Assembly: GCA_016841665.1 (NCBI GenBank)
Contig: JAENYT010000009.1
Coordinates: forward strand, 1 to 64,000
Direction of reading: 5' to 3'
Source: Methanobacteriota archaeon
GTDB lineage: Archaea; Halobacteriota; Methanomicrobia; Methanomicrobiales; Methanomicrobiaceae
DNA: 64,000 nucleotides
Numbering within the stretch: position 1 is the stretch's first letter; each line of letters begins with the position of its first letter. This document shows, one piece after another, positions 53,363 to 60,014 of this stretch. A program made the translations under genes and the position numbers. The notes under the pieces were generated by a model. That model worked only from the letters and a program-made list of their open reading frames with translations, had not been told where the DNA came from and ran no database searches.

Positions 53363-53576
53363 GGCCGGCGCTGGTGAAGAGGGTGTCGGTGAAGCGAGAC
53401 CGCTTTCCGGTGAACTCGCACTCATCCATGCCCGGATGAAGACCATCCAGATGATGGTGACCGACATCGGGTATCGTGACCGGTTCGCAGCTGGTGTCTA
53501 CTCCGGGAAAGTTGAAGGCCTCATGATCGGACTGATCGTGTCGTTTGCCCTGCTGGGCTTCCTGTTAATGGGGTGA
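52854..53576 (+). CDS. mtrA: Tetrahydromethanopterin S-methyltransferase subunit A, copy 1
   Basis: A 240-aa corrinoid subunit: soluble corrinoid-binding domain (1-170) and a C-terminal membrane helix ([18 protein letters not shown]). His85 in [11 protein letters not shown] corresponds to the histidine that coordinates cobalt. It accepts the methyl group from methyl-H4MPT and passes it to coenzyme M, coupled to Na+ export. The overall architecture is the usual one. The first 509 bp are repeated almost perfectly in the mtrA-mtrG gene downstream. Confidence 0.96.
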   Translation: MADKKSPASGWPIVQGDFHSGDAQSSVAVVTMGSHLDEQGICDAGAAICGSCKTENLGLEKIIANIISNPNIRFVIACGTEVKGHLAGESFIALHANGVEGGKIVGTKGAIPFIENLDDAAIKRFQEQVEVVNIMESEDMGAITAKINELKGRDPGAFEGDAMIVEVKEEAGAGEEGVGEARPLSGELALIHARMKTIQMMVTDIGYRDRFAAGVYSGKVEGLMIGLIVSFALLGFLLMG

Positions 53577-53582
53577 GAGAGA

Positions 53583-53795
53583 ATGGCAGAAGAAGAACAA
53601 AAGTCTGGCGGCCCCATCCGCATGGCAGCCATCAACCAGATGATGGCCGAAATACGCTACAAGGCGCAGATCCTGGCCCGTACCAACAAGCTGGAATCCG
53701 GTATCATGGACTCGGGTATCATCGGGTTTGCCATTGGCCTCGTCATTTCGATGATTCTTGTGGTGTTGCCCGTATTTTTCATGGGGATGATGTAA
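53583..53795 (+). CDS. mtrF: Tetrahydromethanopterin S-methyltransferase subunit F
   Basis: A 70-aa subunit with a soluble N-terminus (IRMAAINQMMAEIRYKAQILA) and one membrane helix (IIGFAIGLVISMILVVLPVFF). The segment IRYKAQILARTNKLESG resembles the region before the membrane helix of MtrA copy 1, a relation known for MtrF. Its TAA is directly followed by the ATG of the second mtrA (TAAATG). Confidence 0.92.
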   Translation: MAEEEQKSGGPIRMAAINQMMAEIRYKAQILARTNKLESGIMDSGIIGFAIGLVISMILVVLPVFFMGMM

Positions 53796-54304
53796 ATGGC
53801 AGACAAAAAATCTCCGGCCAGTGGATGGCCGATTGTCCAGGGTGACTTCCACTCTGGCGATGCGCAGAGCTCCGTGGCCGTGGTCACGATGGGTTCCCAC
53901 CTCGACGAGCAGGGAATCTGCGATGCGGGAGCGGCCATCTGTGGTTCATGCAAGACCGAGAACCTTGGTCTTGAGAAGATCATCGCAAACATCATCTCGA
54001 ATCCGAACATCCGGTTTGTCATCGCCTGCGGAACTGAGGTGAAAGGCCACCTCGCCGGCGAGAGTTTCATTGCGCTGCACGCGAACGGCGTGGAGGGCGG
54101 AAAGATCGTCGGGACCAAGGGTGCGATTCCGTTCATCGAGAACCTCGATGACGCGGCGATCAAGCGGTTCCAGGAGCAGGTCGAAGTCGTCAACATCATG
54201 GAATCGGAGGACATGGGAGCGATCACCGCCAAGATCAACGAGCTGAAAGGCCGTGATCCCGGTGCCTTCGAAGGCGATGCGATGATCGTCGAGGTCAAGG
54301 AAGA
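53796..54304 (+). repeat. 509-bp direct repeat, copy 2
   Basis: Identical to 52854-53362 except for one synonymous base near the start. Offset is 942 bp; mtrF and the tail of mtrA copy 1 lie between the two. Confidence 0.95.
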
Positions 54305-54533
54305 AGGAGGAGCCGCCGAAGTCGCTGTCGCCGGTGTAAACCCGCAATTCCTTGAAATTGAGAAGCGACTGAATGCAATTGAAGAGAATATCGAATTTGC
54401 CGATGCAGAAATCGCGCAGCGTGTCGGCCGCAAAATTGGCCGTGACATCGGTATTCTCTATGGCCTGGTTGCAGGGTTGTTTGTATTCGTGATGTTGCTG
54501 GTTCTACTCCCCAAACTGGGTGGATTGATGTAA
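53796..54533 (+). CDS. mtrA-mtrG: MtrA-MtrG fusion: second corrinoid subunit joined to MtrG
   Basis: A 245-aa protein. Residues 1-170 are identical to MtrA copy 1, including the cobalt-ligand His85. A linker of about 10 residues ([11 protein letters not shown]) leads to residues 182-245, which are MtrG: a coiled segment [20 protein letters not shown], then [20 protein letters not shown] and a membrane helix. In the usual mtrEDCBAFGH order a short mtrG sits here, so it has gained a complete corrinoid domain. The frame is intact. The complex could hold two corrinoid domains per protomer or use the copies alternatively. Confidence 0.9.
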   Translation: MADKKSPASGWPIVQGDFHSGDAQSSVAVVTMGSHLDEQGICDAGAAICGSCKTENLGLEKIIANIISNPNIRFVIACGTEVKGHLAGESFIALHANGVEGGKIVGTKGAIPFIENLDDAAIKRFQEQVEVVNIMESEDMGAITAKINELKGRDPGAFEGDAMIVEVKEEGGAAEVAVAGVNPQFLEIEKRLNAIEENIEFADAEIAQRVGRKIGRDIGILYGLVAGLFVFVMLLVLLPKLGGLM

Positions 54534-54548
54534 GGAGGATTGACAAAT

Positions 54549-55586
54549 ATGTTCAAATTTGATAAAGAGCAGACCGTGCATGATTTCAATGGTACCAAGA
54601 TTGGTGGCCAGCCCGGGGAGTATCCAACGGTTCTCGGTGCATCAATCTTCTACAACAAGCACGAAGTTGTACTTGACGACGAGAAAGGCGTCATTAACAA
54701 GGACCTCGCAGAGGCCCTCTGGAACCGCTGTCTTGAATTATCCGATCTCACGGGGATTCCCCACTTCATCCAGATGATCTCGGAGTCCGCGGAAGCATTC
54801 GAGAGCTACTTCAACTGGTTCGACAGCATAGACAACAAGACCGCGTTCCTGATGGATTCATCGTTTCCCCCGGCACTTGCCCACGCCTGTGAGTACGTGA
54901 CCGAGGTCGGTCTCGCGGACCGTGCCATCTACAACTCGATCAACGGGTCCATCACCCCGGAGAACATGGAGGCGCTGAAGAACAGCGACGTGAGCTCGGC
55001 AATCGTGCTCGCCTTCAACCCCGGCGACCCCTCTGTCATCGGCCGTGAGAAGGTGCTCGCCGAAGGTGGCGTGGCCGGTCAGGAAAAGAGCATGCTCGCA
55101 ATCGCAGAGGAGTGCGGCATCACCCGCCCCATCCTCGACACGGCGGCAACCCCGCTCGGCCTTGGATCTGGCGGCGCATACCGTGAGATCCTTGCCTGCA
55201 AGGCGATCCATGGGCTGCCCACCGGTGGTGCGTACCACAACATGACCGTGTCGTGGACGTGGCTCAAGCGCTGGAGAGGAACCAAGAAGAACCCCTCCGT
55301 GCTCGCAGCGGCCTACGAGGGCAAAGACGCGCTCCTCGCGCAGATGTCGCACCACTACAAGGGCGGCATGGACGGTATCATCCAGGCGGCATGGTCCGCC
55401 CCCGATATCGGCTGCAACATGATCGCGAGCACGCTCGGTGCCGACCTGATCATGTACGGTCCGATCGAGAATGTCGAGGCAATTATAACTGCTCAGGCAT
55501 ACACGGATATCGTGATTCTCGAGGCAGCACGCGAGTTCGGCATCGAAGTCCAGTCCGAGGAACACCCGTTCTTCAAACTCATCTAA
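54549..55586 (+). CDS. mtrH: Tetrahydromethanopterin S-methyltransferase subunit H
   Basis: A 345-aa cytoplasmic subunit that moves the methyl group from methyl-H4MPT to the corrinoid of MtrA. It begins MFKFDKEQTVHDFNGTKIGG and has a TIM-barrel pterin-binding fold: NKDLAEALWNRCLELSDLTG, IYNSINGSITPENMEALKNS, LDTAATPLGLGSGGAYRE and TGGAYHNMTVSW. The ATG at 54549 follows AAGGAGGATTGACAAAT; an in-frame TTG at 54540 is unlikely. Last gene of the operon, with T8 after the stop. Confidence 0.96.
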   Translation: MFKFDKEQTVHDFNGTKIGGQPGEYPTVLGASIFYNKHEVVLDDEKGVINKDLAEALWNRCLELSDLTGIPHFIQMISESAEAFESYFNWFDSIDNKTAFLMDSSFPPALAHACEYVTEVGLADRAIYNSINGSITPENMEALKNSDVSSAIVLAFNPGDPSVIGREKVLAEGGVAGQEKSMLAIAEECGITRPILDTAATPLGLGSGGAYREILACKAIHGLPTGGAYHNMTVSWTWLKRWRGTKKNPSVLAAAYEGKDALLAQMSHHYKGGMDGIIQAAWSAPDIGCNMIASTLGADLIMYGPIENVEAIITAQAYTDIVILEAAREFGIEVQSEEHPFFKLI

Positions 55587-55588
55587 TC

Positions 55589-55596
55589 TTTTTTTT
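55589..55596 (+). terminator. T8 run after mtrH
   Basis: Eight T residues begin two bases after the mtrH stop. This is a likely intrinsic terminator of the mtr operon, which faces a convergent gene. Confidence 0.5.
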
Positions 55597-55661
55597 AGGG
55601 TAGTCCGCATACAGGATAGCTCGCTTCGCTCGCTGCATTACGGTAAAAAAGAGTAATATCG

Positions 55662-56186
55662 TTATTTTTCGAGGTGCCTGAGCGCCGCCTCGGCCGCGAG
55701 CCGCACACCCTCATCAGGGTCCTGCAGAAGTGCGCGTATGGGCTCCATCGCCCTTTCGTCGCCGATCTTTCCCAGTGCGAAGGCGGCATTTTTGCGCACC
55801 TTGTCCTTGGGATCATAGAGGGCTGCGATCAGGGGCTCGACGGCCCGCGTGTCCCCGATGAGCCCGAGTGCCTGTGCTGCGGCGAGGCGGACCCATTTGC
55901 TCTCATGCGAGAGACAGCGCAGCAGCGGTTCCACGGCAACCGGATCCCCGATCTGACCGAGTGAGCGGGCGGCAATCCACTGCACGTCCACGAACTCATC
56001 GTCAAGTGCCTCGATGAGCGGGAGCACGGCACGGTGATCCCCCAGACGGCCGAGCGCTTCGGCGGCCCTCCAGCGGACGTTAAGGTATTTGTGCTTGAGG
56101 AGCGGTATCAGATCGGCGATTGCTTTTTCCTGTTCCAGTTTTGCCACACTGGATTCTTCCACTTCATTGCTCGGAATCGGGGCCAT
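55662..56186 (-). CDS. HEAT-repeat protein (PBS-lyase HEAT-like)
   Basis: A 174-aa protein of five to six 31-residue HEAT-like repeats. Each carries the pattern VRWRAAEALGRLGDHRAVLPLIEAL, seen again as VQWIAARSLGQIGDPVAVEPLL, VRLAAAQALGLIGDTRAVEPLI and VRKNAAFALGKIGDERAMEPI. The repeats build a curved alpha-solenoid that binds proteins. The partner is unknown. It is a single gene convergent with mtrH; a GAGGGATATGG precedes the ATG. Confidence 0.88.
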   Translation of the reverse strand: MAPIPSNEVEESSVAKLEQEKAIADLIPLLKHKYLNVRWRAAEALGRLGDHRAVLPLIEALDDEFVDVQWIAARSLGQIGDPVAVEPLLRCLSHESKWVRLAAAQALGLIGDTRAVEPLIAALYDPKDKVRKNAAFALGKIGDERAMEPIRALLQDPDEGVRLAAEAALRHLEK

Positions 56187-56323
56187 CCATATCCCTCAAC
56201 AAGCGGTGGTTTCTTCCCCGGTATAACTCTTTGGATTTCCCCGTTTCCATGCCTGACAGTGGCGGATTTACCGGTGAGAGGGGGAATGCATCCCTGTGGG
56301 GGAGACCGAAAAGAAGGAGTGGA

Positions 56324-57178
56324 TTATGAGAGGAAAATCGTTTGTTCACCGGGCAACACGGTGAGACTGACATCAAAATTCCTGACCGAGTGGGTGAGGG
56401 TGCCCATGCTGATGACATCCACATCGAGCCTTGCGAAGTCGGATATGGTATCCTCGTCGATGCCTCCCGAGACCTCAATGATCACACGCTCCCGAAGCCC
56501 GTGCTCTTTCAAGCGGTCGAGCGTTGTCTGCACCTCTCCCGGGCCCATATTATCCAGCATGATGATGTCGGCGCCAAGCGTTGCAGCCCTGATCGCATCG
56601 TCAGGGCTTCCCACTTCTATCTCGATTTTTTTATACCTGCTCCGGGAGCGTGCCGCCCGTATCGCCTGTTCCATGGAGACGAGTACCAGGTGGTTGTCCT
56701 TGATAAGGAACTGGTCTGAGAGGGAGAGGCGGTGAGGTTCGCCGCCCCCGAGTATTACGGCTTTTTTGTCGAGCATTCTCAGGCCAGGGCAGGTCTTTCG
56801 CGTCGCCGCCACCGCCACCTTCGGGTTGACGCACTTCACGACGGCGGTGAATGCCCGTGTGCGGGTGGCGATCCCGCTCATCCGCCCGATGAGGTCCAGC
56901 GCAGTCCGTTCCACCAGCAGAATGGCGGAGGCGTTCCCGGAAAGCTCCATGAGAACCTGGCCTGAATGGACCTGGTTTCCGTCAGGGGCGTATTGCTGTA
57001 CGGTCGCTCCGAAGTGGGAAAAGAGTGCTCCGGCCTCGGCAAGGCCTGCGATGATGCCGTCCTGTTTCGCCTGGATGCGTGCGACACAGGAGATGTCCGG
57101 GATGACAGCTTCGGTGGTCACATCCCCGAATGGTGCGTCCTCCCTGACAAATTTCACCAGATCCTCTATCCATTCCAT
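56324..57178 (-). CDS. nadC: Nicotinate-nucleotide pyrophosphorylase (quinolinate phosphoribosyltransferase)
   Basis: A 284-aa enzyme forming nicotinate mononucleotide from quinolinate and PRPP. EDAPFGDVTTEAVIP, the substrate-binding VAATRKTCPGLRMLDKKAV with the GGGEPHRLSLSDQFLIKDNH phosphate region, and IEVSGGIDEDTISDF are visible. The ATG at 57178 (MEWIEDLVKF) follows AGGTAGGAT; the long upstream frame lies within nadA. It is the last gene of the nadX-nadA-nadC operon. Confidence 0.95.
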   Translation of the reverse strand: MEWIEDLVKFVREDAPFGDVTTEAVIPDISCVARIQAKQDGIIAGLAEAGALFSHFGATVQQYAPDGNQVHSGQVLMELSGNASAILLVERTALDLIGRMSGIATRTRAFTAVVKCVNPKVAVAATRKTCPGLRMLDKKAVILGGGEPHRLSLSDQFLIKDNHLVLVSMEQAIRAARSRSRYKKIEIEVGSPDDAIRAATLGADIIMLDNMGPGEVQTTLDRLKEHGLRERVIIEVSGGIDEDTISDFARLDVDVISMGTLTHSVRNFDVSLTVLPGEQTIFLS

Positions 57179-57186
57179 GCACGATC

Positions 57187-58077
57187 CTACCTGTGCAGGG
57201 CGATCATCCGTTCGATGGCGGTCCGAGCCTCCTGCATGATGTGGGCGGGAAGGGTAATCTCGTGCTCCTCCGTCTCGAGCGCCCTTCTCAGGGTAGCGAG
57301 GGTTGTGAGTTTCATGTCGTGGCAGATCGCCCCCTCTTTGGTCAGGAAGGTTCTGTCCGGGTGAAGGGTCTTCAACCGATACCCCATCTCTTTCTCGGTG
57401 AATACGTGCCAGAGCCCGCTCTCCTCTGCGACCCTGACCATGCCACCGGTGGAGGCGATCACGTCTGCATGTTCCTGGACTTCTCGCGTGCATTCGGGAT
57501 GGCAGATGATCCTCCCCCCGCGTATGCGGGCCTCCTCGACGTCGTGGAGGGTGAACGCCGTATGCACGTAGCAGTGTCCGGTGGCAGGAACGGGGATGAT
57601 GGTCTTTTCCGGCACCGATTTCTGGACGAATGCTGCGAGGTTTGCATCGGGGCCAAAAATGACCTCTTCGGCATCGAGGGACCGAACCACCTCGACGGCG
57701 TTTGCGGAGGTGCAGACGATATCCGCAACCGCCTTGCACTCTGCAGTGCTGTTCACGTAGACCACCACTCCTGCGCGGGGGTGCTCATGTTTCGCCTGCC
57801 GGAGCATATCCGGCGTAAGCTGGTCCGCGAGGGGGCAGCCGGCCTCTTTTACCGGCAGAATCACCTTTTTATCGGGATTGAGTATTTTTGCGGTCTCCGC
57901 CATGAACAGCACACCGCAGAAGACGATCATCCGCTCGGTAACCGCGTTCGCCCTGAGCGCAAGTTCGAGGCTGTCCCCCACAAAATCTGCGATATCCTGG
58001 ATCTCCGGCAGCTGGTAGTTGTGCGCCAGAATCACTGCGTCTTTCTTACGTTTTAATTCCTGAATTGTATCAATCAT
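57187..58077 (-). CDS. nadA: Quinolinate synthase
   Basis: A 296-aa [4Fe-4S] enzyme condensing iminoaspartate with dihydroxyacetone phosphate to quinolinate. Cluster cysteines are in VFCGVLFMAETAKI, DIVCTSANAVEVV and ICHPECTREV. VILAHNYQLPEIQDIADFVGDS is the usual N-terminal substrate site. The ATG at 58077 is preferred; a GTG at 58083 overlapping the nadX stop (GTGA) would add two residues. Middle gene of the NAD operon. Confidence 0.95.
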   Translation of the reverse strand: MIDTIQELKRKKDAVILAHNYQLPEIQDIADFVGDSLELALRANAVTERMIVFCGVLFMAETAKILNPDKKVILPVKEAGCPLADQLTPDMLRQAKHEHPRAGVVVYVNSTAECKAVADIVCTSANAVEVVRSLDAEEVIFGPDANLAAFVQKSVPEKTIIPVPATGHCYVHTAFTLHDVEEARIRGGRIICHPECTREVQEHADVIASTGGMVRVAEESGLWHVFTEKEMGYRLKTLHPDRTFLTKEGAICHDMKLTTLATLRRALETEEHEITLPAHIMQEARTAIERMIALHR

Positions 58078-58079
58078 GC

Positions 58080-58838
58080 TCACGTACCCACCGAGATCGG
58101 TCGTTCCAGGTTGCGAAGCAGGGTGATAATAGACAGTGCCGCAAGGTAGCTGGTCGCGGGGTTTTCAGGGCTCGGCGTATTGCGAACCATGATATGAATA
58201 TCCCCGAATGCTCCTTCGGCAAAGATTTCGTGAATATTTCTGTCGACCGAAGGATCCACCCAGAGTTCGACGTCCGCTTCACGTCCTGCGGCGAGTTCAA
58301 GGGCGACGGCGACATTGATGTTCTTGGGAAACTCCCTGATGCAATCGTGCGCCGTTCCGCGGAATACGAGCCTCTTTCTGTCTGCGGTGATGCCAAGCGA
58401 CGCGGGGTTTTTCGTCGTTCTGAGGGTGAGACGCTTTATATCTGTGATCTGGCCAATTTTCAGGTTGTCAAGCCCTATGATCGCTCCGCTGGGGATATAG
58501 ATTCTTTTCCCGGCTGCACGTGCCGTCTCTTCGAGGCGCGTGTAGAATGCGTGATCGGAGAGCGCGCCGACACTCAGGATTACGAGATCCTTTCCCCGCG
58601 TGAGAATCTCCTCTGCGTATTCCTTTACGGCATTCACCGATGCTGCCTCCACCACGAGGTCGAAATCGCCGATGATAAAGTCCTCAAATTGGGTGCAGAC
58701 CTTCGCGCCTGTCGCAGCGGCAATCTCTTCCGCCCGTTCGCGGATAATGTCATAGACCGCGGCAATCTCGATGTCTGCAGGGTATTTGGCCAGCACATGC
58801 CCCACGTTCCCGCAACCCAGCAAACCGATCCTGATCAT
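58080..58838 (-). CDS. nadX: Aspartate dehydrogenase
   Basis: A 252-aa NAD(P)-dependent L-aspartate dehydrogenase supplying iminoaspartate to NadA, in place of oxygen-dependent NadB, which suits an anaerobe. It has the Rossmann start RIGLLGCGNVGHVLAKY, VEAASVNAVKEYAEEIL, YIPSGAIIGLDNLK and FRGTAHDCIREFPKNINVAV. First gene of the operon. The start lies close to an inverted repeat at 58864-58884. Confidence 0.93.
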   Translation of the reverse strand: MIRIGLLGCGNVGHVLAKYPADIEIAAVYDIIRERAEEIAAATGAKVCTQFEDFIIGDFDLVVEAASVNAVKEYAEEILTRGKDLVILSVGALSDHAFYTRLEETARAAGKRIYIPSGAIIGLDNLKIGQITDIKRLTLRTTKNPASLGITADRKRLVFRGTAHDCIREFPKNINVAVALELAAGREADVELWVDPSVDRNIHEIFAEGAFGDIHIMVRNTPSPENPATSYLAALSIITLLRNLERPISVGT

Positions 58839-58863
58839 TTGTTATCATTTAGTGGGTATCAGT

Positions 58864-58884
58864 GGTTAAGCATTTTGTTTAACC
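58864..58884 (-). promoter_or_regulatory. Inverted repeat upstream of nadX
   Basis: GGTTAA-N9-TTAACC lies 26-46 bases before the nadX ATG, where TATA box and transcription start are expected for a short leader. It is a candidate operator for an NAD-responsive repressor; the sequence alone does not identify the regulator. Confidence 0.4.
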
Positions 58885-58935
58885 GCTTCCATCGCTTGAG
58901 CGTCTCGGGCGAATAGGGGAAAAACCGGTCTTTTT

Positions 58936-58947
58936 GCATCGCGATGC
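58936..58947 (+). promoter_or_regulatory. 12-bp palindrome before the aromatic-operon TATA box
   Basis: GCATCGCGATGC is a perfect 12-bp palindrome, ending about a dozen bases before the TATA box at 58959. That is the usual place for an archaeal activator or BRE-blocking repressor site. It lies in the shared spacer between nadX (minus strand) and the aromatic operon. Confidence 0.4.
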
Positions 58948-58958
58948 GTGAGCCGACG

Positions 58959-58972
58959 ATATATATTTATAG
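58959..58972 (+). promoter_or_regulatory. TATA box of the aromatic amino acid operon
   Basis: The strongest A/T element in the spacer, GATATATATTTATAG. Archaeal transcription would start about 25 bases downstream, near 58988-58995, at or just before the ATG of the leader ORF. Confidence 0.65.
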
Positions 58973-58994
58973 TCATCATAACCACCTAAGAGCA

Positions 58995-59042
58995 ATGTGT
59001 GGTGAATGTTTTTTCGCCGGTGAACGCTTTTATCTCGGTTAG
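58995..59042 (+). CDS. Putative leader peptide with Phe/Tyr codons (15 aa)
   Basis: ATG to TAG, encoding MCGECFFAGERFYLG. Four of 15 residues are Phe or Tyr (FF and FY), matching the products of the operon downstream (tyrA, pheA). The ATG sits at the predicted 5' end of the message, as in leaderless archaeal genes. It precedes a set of alternative hairpins and a terminator-like element. The coding status is an inference from position and composition; there is no homology to invoke. Confidence 0.5.
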   Translation: MCGECFFAGERFYLG

Positions 59043-59127
59043 TCGAAGAGCCCGCCTCCACACATTGGATTGGCCCTGTCGGGTTTCTCCTTTTGTGAAC
59101 GCGCTTTCTGGAGCGTATGCGCTCCGG

Positions 59128-59151
59128 TTTTTCTTTGCATTTTTCTTTGCA
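59128..59151 (+). repeat. Tandem TTTTTCTTTGCA repeat after the hairpin
   Basis: Two direct copies of TTTTTCTTTGCA (59128-59139 and 59140-59151) directly after the terminator-like hairpin. They provide two T-rich tracts that could stop transcription. Confidence 0.7.
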
Positions 59152-59213
59152 TATTGGTAATTTTTCTCCTCTCATCCTGCACATGCGGTCGTGAGGGGAG
59201 GTGGTGTATATCT

Positions 59214-60014
59214 ATGAGTGGAAAACAAATTCGCCTGGAACGAATTATAAACCGTGACACCGGAACTACCATCATCGTCCCGATGGATCACGGAGTGAGC
59301 AATGGCCCGATCGAAGGGCTCGTTGACCTTGAGCGGAGCGTTAATCTCGTCGCCGAGGGCGGTGCAAATGCGGTGCTCGGCCACGTGGGGCTTGCCCTGC
59401 ACGGCCACCGCAAGAGAGGGAGGGATATCGGGCTCATACTGCACCTCTCCGGGAGCACGAGCATCGCCCCCGATCCCAATGAGAAGGTCCTGGTCAACAG
59501 CGTCACCAATGCCCTGAGAATGGGCGCCGACGCAGTTTCCGTCCATATCAATATCGGAGCGGATTCAGAGGCGCGTATGCTCCAGGACCTGGGAACGATT
59601 GCCGTGGAGTGCATGGCGTGGGGGATGCCCCTCCTCGCCATGATGTACCCCCGGGGCAGAAAGATCATTGACGAAAAAGGCGTCGAACACGTGAAACTTG
59701 CCGCGCGCGTGGCCTCGGAACTGGGGGCCGATATTGTCAAGACCCCGTACACCGGCGATCCGGATAGTTTCCGTGAAGTGACGCGCGGCTGCCATGTCCC
59801 TGTGGTGGTCGCGGGGGGTTCGAAGACCGACGATGCATCGACTCTGGCGCTCATCGAGGGGGCGATGCAGGGCGGTGCTGCCGGGATATCGATCGGCAGG
59901 AATGCATTCCAGCACCCCGCCCCTGCACGCTTTGTGCGGGCGGCGGCGATGATTGTGCATGAGGGGCGCAGCGCCGATGAGGCGCTGGAATTCCTGAAAG
60001 GTGGTGTGACATGA
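59214..60014 (+). CDS. 2-amino-3,7-dideoxy-D-threo-hept-6-ulosonate (ADTH) synthase / archaeal class-I aldolase, paralog 1
   Basis: A 266-aa DhnA-type aldolase. In methanogens this enzyme makes ADTH from aspartate semialdehyde and a deoxy-oxo-fructose phosphate, the archaeal entry to 3-dehydroquinate. The start SGKQIRLERIINRDTGTTI, IIVPMDHGVSNGPIEGL, and the Schiff-base lysine in ADIVKTPYTGDPDSFR are visible, with GGSKTDDASTLALIEGAMQGGAAGISIGRN near the phosphate site. Closely related fructose-bisphosphate aldolases share these, so one of the two tandem copies could have that role. GGGGAGG precedes the ATG and lies in a predicted hairpin. Confidence 0.88.
   Translation: MSGKQIRLERIINRDTGTTIIVPMDHGVSNGPIEGLVDLERSVNLVAEGGANAVLGHVGLALHGHRKRGRDIGLILHLSGSTSIAPDPNEKVLVNSVTNALRMGADAVSVHINIGADSEARMLQDLGTIAVECMAWGMPLLAMMYPRGRKIIDEKGVEHVKLAARVASELGADIVKTPYTGDPDSFREVTRGCHVPVVVAGGSKTDDASTLALIEGAMQGGAAGISIGRNAFQHPAPARFVRAAAMIVHEGRSADEALEFLKGGVT

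Larger units (their letters stand above)
58993..59200 (+). promoter_or_regulatory. Putative attenuator / ribosome-binding-site switch of the aromatic operon
   Basis: Four pairings are visible. (1) CAATGTGTGG (58993-59002) with CCACACATTG (59058-59067), ten perfect pairs covering the leader start codon. (2) GCGCT (59101-59105) with AGCGT (59112-59116). (3) GGAGCG-TATG-CGCTCC (59110-59125) followed by T5 and further T-rich sequence, a terminator-like hairpin that excludes pairing 2. (4) CTCCTCTCA (59166-59174) with TGAGGGGAG (59192-59200), which would hide the GGGGAGG binding site of the first gene. Together they suggest control by leader translation. Confidence 0.5.

Noticed and set aside
53583-53795. 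mtrF as another partial mtrA duplication
   Set aside because: It is a normal-length MtrF; its likeness to the MtrA tail is an old family relation, and there is no nucleotide identity with the 509-bp repeat.
59070-59213. Upstream in-frame extension of the first ADTH synthase from a TTG
   Set aside because: The added residues (Phe/Cys-rich) do not belong to the family, and the ATG at 59214 has a GGGGAGG binding site. The extension crosses the terminator-like hairpin.
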